Below, one piece after another: positions 4,888-7,360 of a stretch of 7,360 nucleotides of DNA. Numbering within the stretch: the first letter of the stretch is position 1; each line of letters opens with the position of its first letter. The notes under the pieces are model-generated. The model was given only the letters and a program-made list of their open reading frames with translations. It searched no databases and was not told the origin of the DNA. A program made the position numbers and the translations under genes. Source of the stretch: Candidatus Latescibacterota bacterium (GTDB lineage: Bacteria; Latescibacterota; UBA2968; GCA-2709665); contig JASLMQ010000977.1 of NCBI GenBank assembly GCA_030746455.1, forward strand, positions 1-7,360. The letters run 5' to 3'.

Positions 4888-5832
4888 ATGGCGGACGTTC
4901 TCACCATCGGGGTGGACCTGGGCGGGACCAACACGCGCGCCGGCCTGGTTTCGGAGACCGGTGAGATCATCGGGCGGTCCCGTTGCGAGACGCGGCTCGA
5001 CCTGGGCGCCGATGGCGTGGTCAAGGGCATCGTCGGGTGCGTGCGTGCGGCCCTCGGTGAGGGCCGCGTCGATCTGGCGTACGTAGCCGGGATCGGCGTT
5101 GGGGCGCCGGGCCCGCTGGATCCATTCGAAGGGGTGATCATCTCTCCCGAGAACCTCCCGTGCATGCACGGGGTGCGTCTGAAGGACCGGCTTGAGGACT
5201 CCCTGGACCTGTCCGTGCGTGTGGACAACGATGCGAACCTGGCGGCGTACGGTGAGCAGTGGCTGGGGGCGGGCCGGGGGGTCGACCACTTCCTGTGCGT
5301 GACCCTGGGCACGGGCATCGGTGGAGGCTGGGTGGCCAACGGAGAGGTGATGCACGGGTTCAACGGCAACGCGGCCGAGGTGGGCCATGTGAGCCTGGAT
5401 CTGAACGGTCCCGATTGCCCCTGCGGAGGCCACGGGTGCTTCGAGCTCTACGCCTCCGCCACGGCTATGGTGTCCCGCACGCGGGCGCGGATGGCGGAGG
5501 AGCGGCCCGAGACGTCCCTCTCTTCGGAAGGATTGACGACCAGGGAGATCTTCGAGGCTGCCGAGGCCGGAGACGCCTTCGCGAGCGCGATGTTCGAAGA
5601 AACAGGCCACTTTCTCGGCGTGGGCCTGGTGAGCCTGGTGAACGTGATGAATGTCGAGATGATCGCGCTTTGCGGTGGTCTTGCCCGCGCGGGAGAGCGG
5701 CTGTTCGGACCCGCACGGCGCACCTTCCAGGAGCGCGGCACCGTCGGAGTGAAGGAGCACGTGCGAATCGTCCCGGGCATCCTGGGAGACGACGCGGGTA
5801 TCCTGGGTGCGGCGCGGATGGCGAAGACCTAA
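4888..5832 (+). CDS. ROK-family sugar kinase, probable glucokinase
   Basis: An ATP-dependent hexokinase of the ROK family, most likely acting on glucose to give glucose-6-phosphate. The product is 314 residues, the usual size. The N-terminal phosphate loop is GVDLGGTNTRAGLV (8-21). The catalytic region RVDNDANLAAYGE (111-123) has D115 as general base. The second nucleotide motif is TLGTGIGGGWV (139-149). The ROK zinc site is complete: E164-x-G-H167, nine residues, C177-x-C179-G-x-x-G-C184-x-E186. There is no N-terminal helix-turn-helix, so it is a kinase, not a ROK repressor. It starts 2 nt after the eda stop with a weak GAGAAG (4877-4882) inside eda, which suggests translational coupling. 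Sugar specificity (glucose, fructose, N-acetylmannosamine) cannot be fixed from sequence alone; glucose best fits the VDNDAN and E-x-G-H pattern. Confidence 0.9.
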   Translation: MADVLTIGVDLGGTNTRAGLVSETGEIIGRSRCETRLDLGADGVVKGIVGCVRAALGEGRVDLAYVAGIGVGAPGPLDPFEGVIISPENLPCMHGVRLKDRLEDSLDLSVRVDNDANLAAYGEQWLGAGRGVDHFLCVTLGTGIGGGWVANGEVMHGFNGNAAEVGHVSLDLNGPDCPCGGHGCFELYASATAMVSRTRARMAEERPETSLSSEGLTTREIFEAAEAGDAFASAMFEETGHFLGVGLVSLVNVMNVEMIALCGGLARAGERLFGPARRTFQERGTVGVKEHVRIVPGILGDDAGILGAARMAKT

Positions 5833-5988
5833 CGTCAAGACCGGGGAACTACGAAAGACATCCCGAACGCAGGCAATCCACTACTTGAGTGTCACCGTGA
5901 TTACGTCCGGGACAGGCTCCAGACACGAAAGAAGGCATACACGGATCGGGTGAGGCCCTGGGCAGCCTACCATGGAACGAGGCTCATC
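5833..5988. other. Gap between the ROK kinase and the DUF5683-like gene
   Basis: There are about 156 nt before the chosen start of the next gene. I see no intrinsic terminator, no palindromic element of the A/B/C type and no clear heptads. A short 9-bp palindrome, TCACCGTGA, lies at 5892-5900, and ACGAAAG occurs twice (near 5864 and 5925). No convincing -35/-10 pair was found. It may hold an unrecognised promoter for the next gene. Confidence 0.3.
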
Positions 5989-6492
5989 GTGGAGAGGTTG
6001 AGATCGGTTCAGGTAGAACCGGCGCAGCGTCTGGTGAAGCCCACCAAGTGGGCCGTCCTCGCTGTGGCCATACTGATCGGTGTGTGGAGTGGGCCGTCGG
6101 GGGCAGAGGTAGAGGAGGCGCGGGTCGATACGGCCCAGGTGGATACGGCGCGATCTGTCACATCGCCAAGGCGCGCCATGCTGAGGTCGCTGGCGCTGCC
6201 GGGCTGGGGGCAGTTCCACAACGGGCGATACATCAAGGGCAGCATCATCGCCGCTGCGGAGGTGGGGTCCGCGGTGGCGTTTTTCGTTCGGCGTCATCAG
6301 ATCGGTGACGACCCCGAGGATGGGACGAGGAGGCGGAACCTCTACCTGTTCACGACCCTCGGGATCGTGTTCTACAGCATGGTGGATGCGTTCGTGGACG
6401 CCCATCTGGACGGTGTGGACTGGGGAACGGTGGAGGTGGGGAAGGGAGAGGGAGGGGTGGAGGTGCGGGCGCGAGTCGACTTGAGGTTCTAG
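5989..6492 (+). CDS. DUF5683-like small membrane protein with signal peptide
   Basis: About 167 residues from GTG 5989. A signal peptide or anchor is clear: KPTK, then WAVLAVAILIGVW, then GPSGA before EVEE (about residues 17-39). A short spacer contains the tandem VDTAQ/VDTAR. The DUF5683-like core is RAMLRSLALPGWGQFHNGRYIKGSIIAAAEVG (62-93), the PGxGQxxNGxxxKG pattern, then a helix, a charged RRRN segment and LGIVFYSMVDAFVDAHL (124-140). Proteins of this type are common in FCB-group bacteria; their function is unknown to me. Start choice: GTG 5989 has GAGG 6 nt upstream; GTG 5950 gives 180 residues with a poorly spaced AGAAGG; GTG 6034 would give the cleanest signal peptide but has no ribosome-binding site. 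No clear functional link to the sugar genes. Confidence 0.75.
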   Translation: MERLRSVQVEPAQRLVKPTKWAVLAVAILIGVWSGPSGAEVEEARVDTAQVDTARSVTSPRRAMLRSLALPGWGQFHNGRYIKGSIIAAAEVGSAVAFFVRRHQIGDDPEDGTRRRNLYLFTTLGIVFYSMVDAFVDAHLDGVDWGTVEVGKGEGGVEVRARVDLRF

Positions 6493-6528
6493 GGAGAAGC
6501 AGAAGGTCGGCGGGAGAGACCGAGGAGC

Positions 6529-6562
6529 ATTGGAAATTGAGAATTGGAAAGTGACAATTGTC
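6529..6562. repeat. AATTGAR heptad block, copy 2
   Basis: Units in phase: AATTGAG (6535-6541), AATTGGA (6542-6548), AAGTGAC (6549-6555), AATTGTC (6556-6562), with a partial unit before (ATTGGA from 6529). The order, including the AAGTGA variant as third unit, is the same as in copy 1 at 1991-2018, more than 4.5 kb away. It is AT-rich and lies between the DUF5683-like gene and the dehydratase. Confidence 0.75.
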
Positions 6563-6580
6563 CACCAGGAGTTCGGTGGA
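6561..6580 (+). other. Hairpin upstream of the dehydratase gene
   Basis: TCCACC (6561-6566) pairs with GGTGGA (6575-6580) around the 8-nt loop AGGAGTTC. It abuts the heptad block. The same TCCACC/TTCGGTGGA arms occur inside palindromic element B (2877-2882 and 2900-2908), so it may be a diverged or deleted relative lacking the CCTCC/GGAGG ends. No T-run follows; it is 43 nt before the dehydratase start. Confidence 0.45.
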
Positions 6581-6623
6581 GAGGCCCAAGCGAAGGTGGG
6601 CGAAGCAGAGAGGCGGAAAGGCG

Positions 6624-7360
6624 ATGCAGATCACGGACGTGAAGCCCCACCCGGTCCGGGTGGGCGGAAGGAACATGCTGCTTGTGAAGGTGGAGACCGA
6701 CGAGGGGATCTACGGCTGGGGTGAAGCGGGGCTGACGACGCGCGAGCTGGCCGTTTCCGGGGTGGTGAAGCACTACCGGGAGTTCCTGGTCGGCCGAGAT
6801 CCGATGCGGCGAGGCGCGCTCTGGCAGGAGATGTATCGGTCGCAGTACTTCGAGGGGGGCCGGACCCTCACGGCCGCGATCTCGGCGATCGATATCGCGC
6901 TGCATGACATCGCGGGAAAGAAGCTCGGAGTGCCGGTATACGAGCTGCTCGGGGGGCGGCACAGGGACTATGTGCCATGCTTCGCCACGGTAATGGGACC
7001 GACCATCGATGAGAGCATCGAAGGGGCCGAGCGGCTCCATCAACTGGGTTGGCAAGCGATCCGGATGACGGTGGTGCGTTTGTCGGCCGACCCGCTGTTC
7101 TTTGATCCGAGGAAGTCACTGCCACTAACGGCGGAGCTGCTGATCAAGACGCGGGAGCGGTTGGGACGCGAGCCGGTGATCGGAATCGAGTATCACCACC
7201 GGTTGAGCGTGGCGGAAGCGGCGTCGTTCTGCCAGATGATGCCCAGCGGCACGATCGACTTCCTCGAGGAGCCCATACGTGACGAGACGCCCGAGGCCTA
7301 CGAGACGCTGCGAACGATGACGGACGTGCCGTTCGCGATCGGGGAGGAGTTCGCGTCGAA
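6624..7360 (+). CDS. Mandelate racemase / enolase-superfamily dehydratase, probable sugar-acid dehydratase (3' end outside window)
   Basis: Members of this superfamily abstract a proton alpha to a carboxylate; aldonate dehydratases such as DgoD or gluconate/mannonate dehydratases give 2-keto-3-deoxy acids. Present are 245 residues of an expected ~370-400. The N-terminal capping domain is VKVETDEGIYGWGEAG (21-36), then AISAIDIALHDIAGKKLGVPVYELLGG (85-111). The barrel begins with GWQAIRM (142-148). The three metal-ligand positions are E189 in IEYHHR, E215 in DFLEEP and E241 in IGEEF. In DgoD the first is Asp (DFHGR), with the following His as acid; here Glu replaces Asp and H191 fits the acid position. 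The ATG has only a weak upstream GGAAAGG. Neighbouring kdgK and eda make a KDG- or KDGal-forming role likely. Exact substrate unknown. Confidence 0.85.
   Translation, partial: MQITDVKPHPVRVGGRNMLLVKVETDEGIYGWGEAGLTTRELAVSGVVKHYREFLVGRDPMRRGALWQEMYRSQYFEGGRTLTAAISAIDIALHDIAGKKLGVPVYELLGGRHRDYVPCFATVMGPTIDESIEGAERLHQLGWQAIRMTVVRLSADPLFFDPRKSLPLTAELLIKTRERLGREPVIGIEYHHRLSVAEAASFCQMMPSGTIDFLEEPIRDETPEAYETLRTMTDVPFAIGEEFAS

Noticed and set aside
4108..5838. Very long minus-strand open frame opposite eda and the ROK kinase
   Set aside because: Both plus-strand genes are unmistakable by motif. The minus frame is low-complexity in composition, matches no family I recognise, and is expected by codon bias in GC-rich DNA.

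Overview
This is a GC-rich stretch from a bacterial chromosome with eight protein-coding genes, all on the + strand, and short intergenic gaps that carry most of the unusual sequence. High GC, an FMT with the VVAF-x-LP variant loop, a DUF5683-type lipo/membrane protein and the gene content together suggest an uncultivated bacterium of the FCB group (for example Latescibacterota or Gemmatimonadota). That placement is inference, not proof.

Region 1 (1-2850) is housekeeping. It holds the 3' end of tgt (queuosine tRNA modification), yajC (Sec translocon accessory), fmt (initiator tRNA formylation) and a membrane zinc metallopeptidase of the YugP type. tgt-yajC is the classic start of the tgt-yajC-secD-secF cluster. 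Here secDF does not follow yajC, and fmt comes next after a repeat-bearing gap.

Region 2 (2981-5832) is a sugar-acid catabolic module: 2-keto-3-deoxygluconate kinase (kdgK), KDPG/KHG aldolase (eda) and a ROK-family sugar kinase. At the right edge (6624 onward) a truncated mandelate-racemase/enolase-superfamily dehydratase probably supplies the 2-keto-3-deoxy sugar acid. The inferred route is aldonate -> KDG -> KDPG -> pyruvate + glyceraldehyde-3-phosphate, with the ROK kinase feeding free hexose into metabolism. eda and the ROK kinase are 2 nt apart and likely translationally coupled. eda is preceded by a strong terminator-like hairpin that could act as an attenuator. A small DUF5683-like membrane protein (5989-6492) sits between the ROK kinase and the dehydratase.

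The most interesting signal is intergenic. Three gaps (after yajC, after the metallopeptidase, after kdgK) each carry a palindromic element of 36, 66 or 72 bp. Each begins CCTCC, ends GGAGGGCRGGC, and sits exactly between two blocks of 7-nt repeats. The heptad sequence differs at each locus (GTGARAC, AGCYKWM, RGACSAC), yet the flanking blocks on the two sides of one element match each other and every boundary falls at the end of a heptad. Two further gaps carry a different heptad block (AATTGAR) in two diverged copies; one of them runs into fmt and supplies its stop codon. This looks like a family of small palindromic repeats associated with heptameric microsatellites, and I do not recognise it as a named family.
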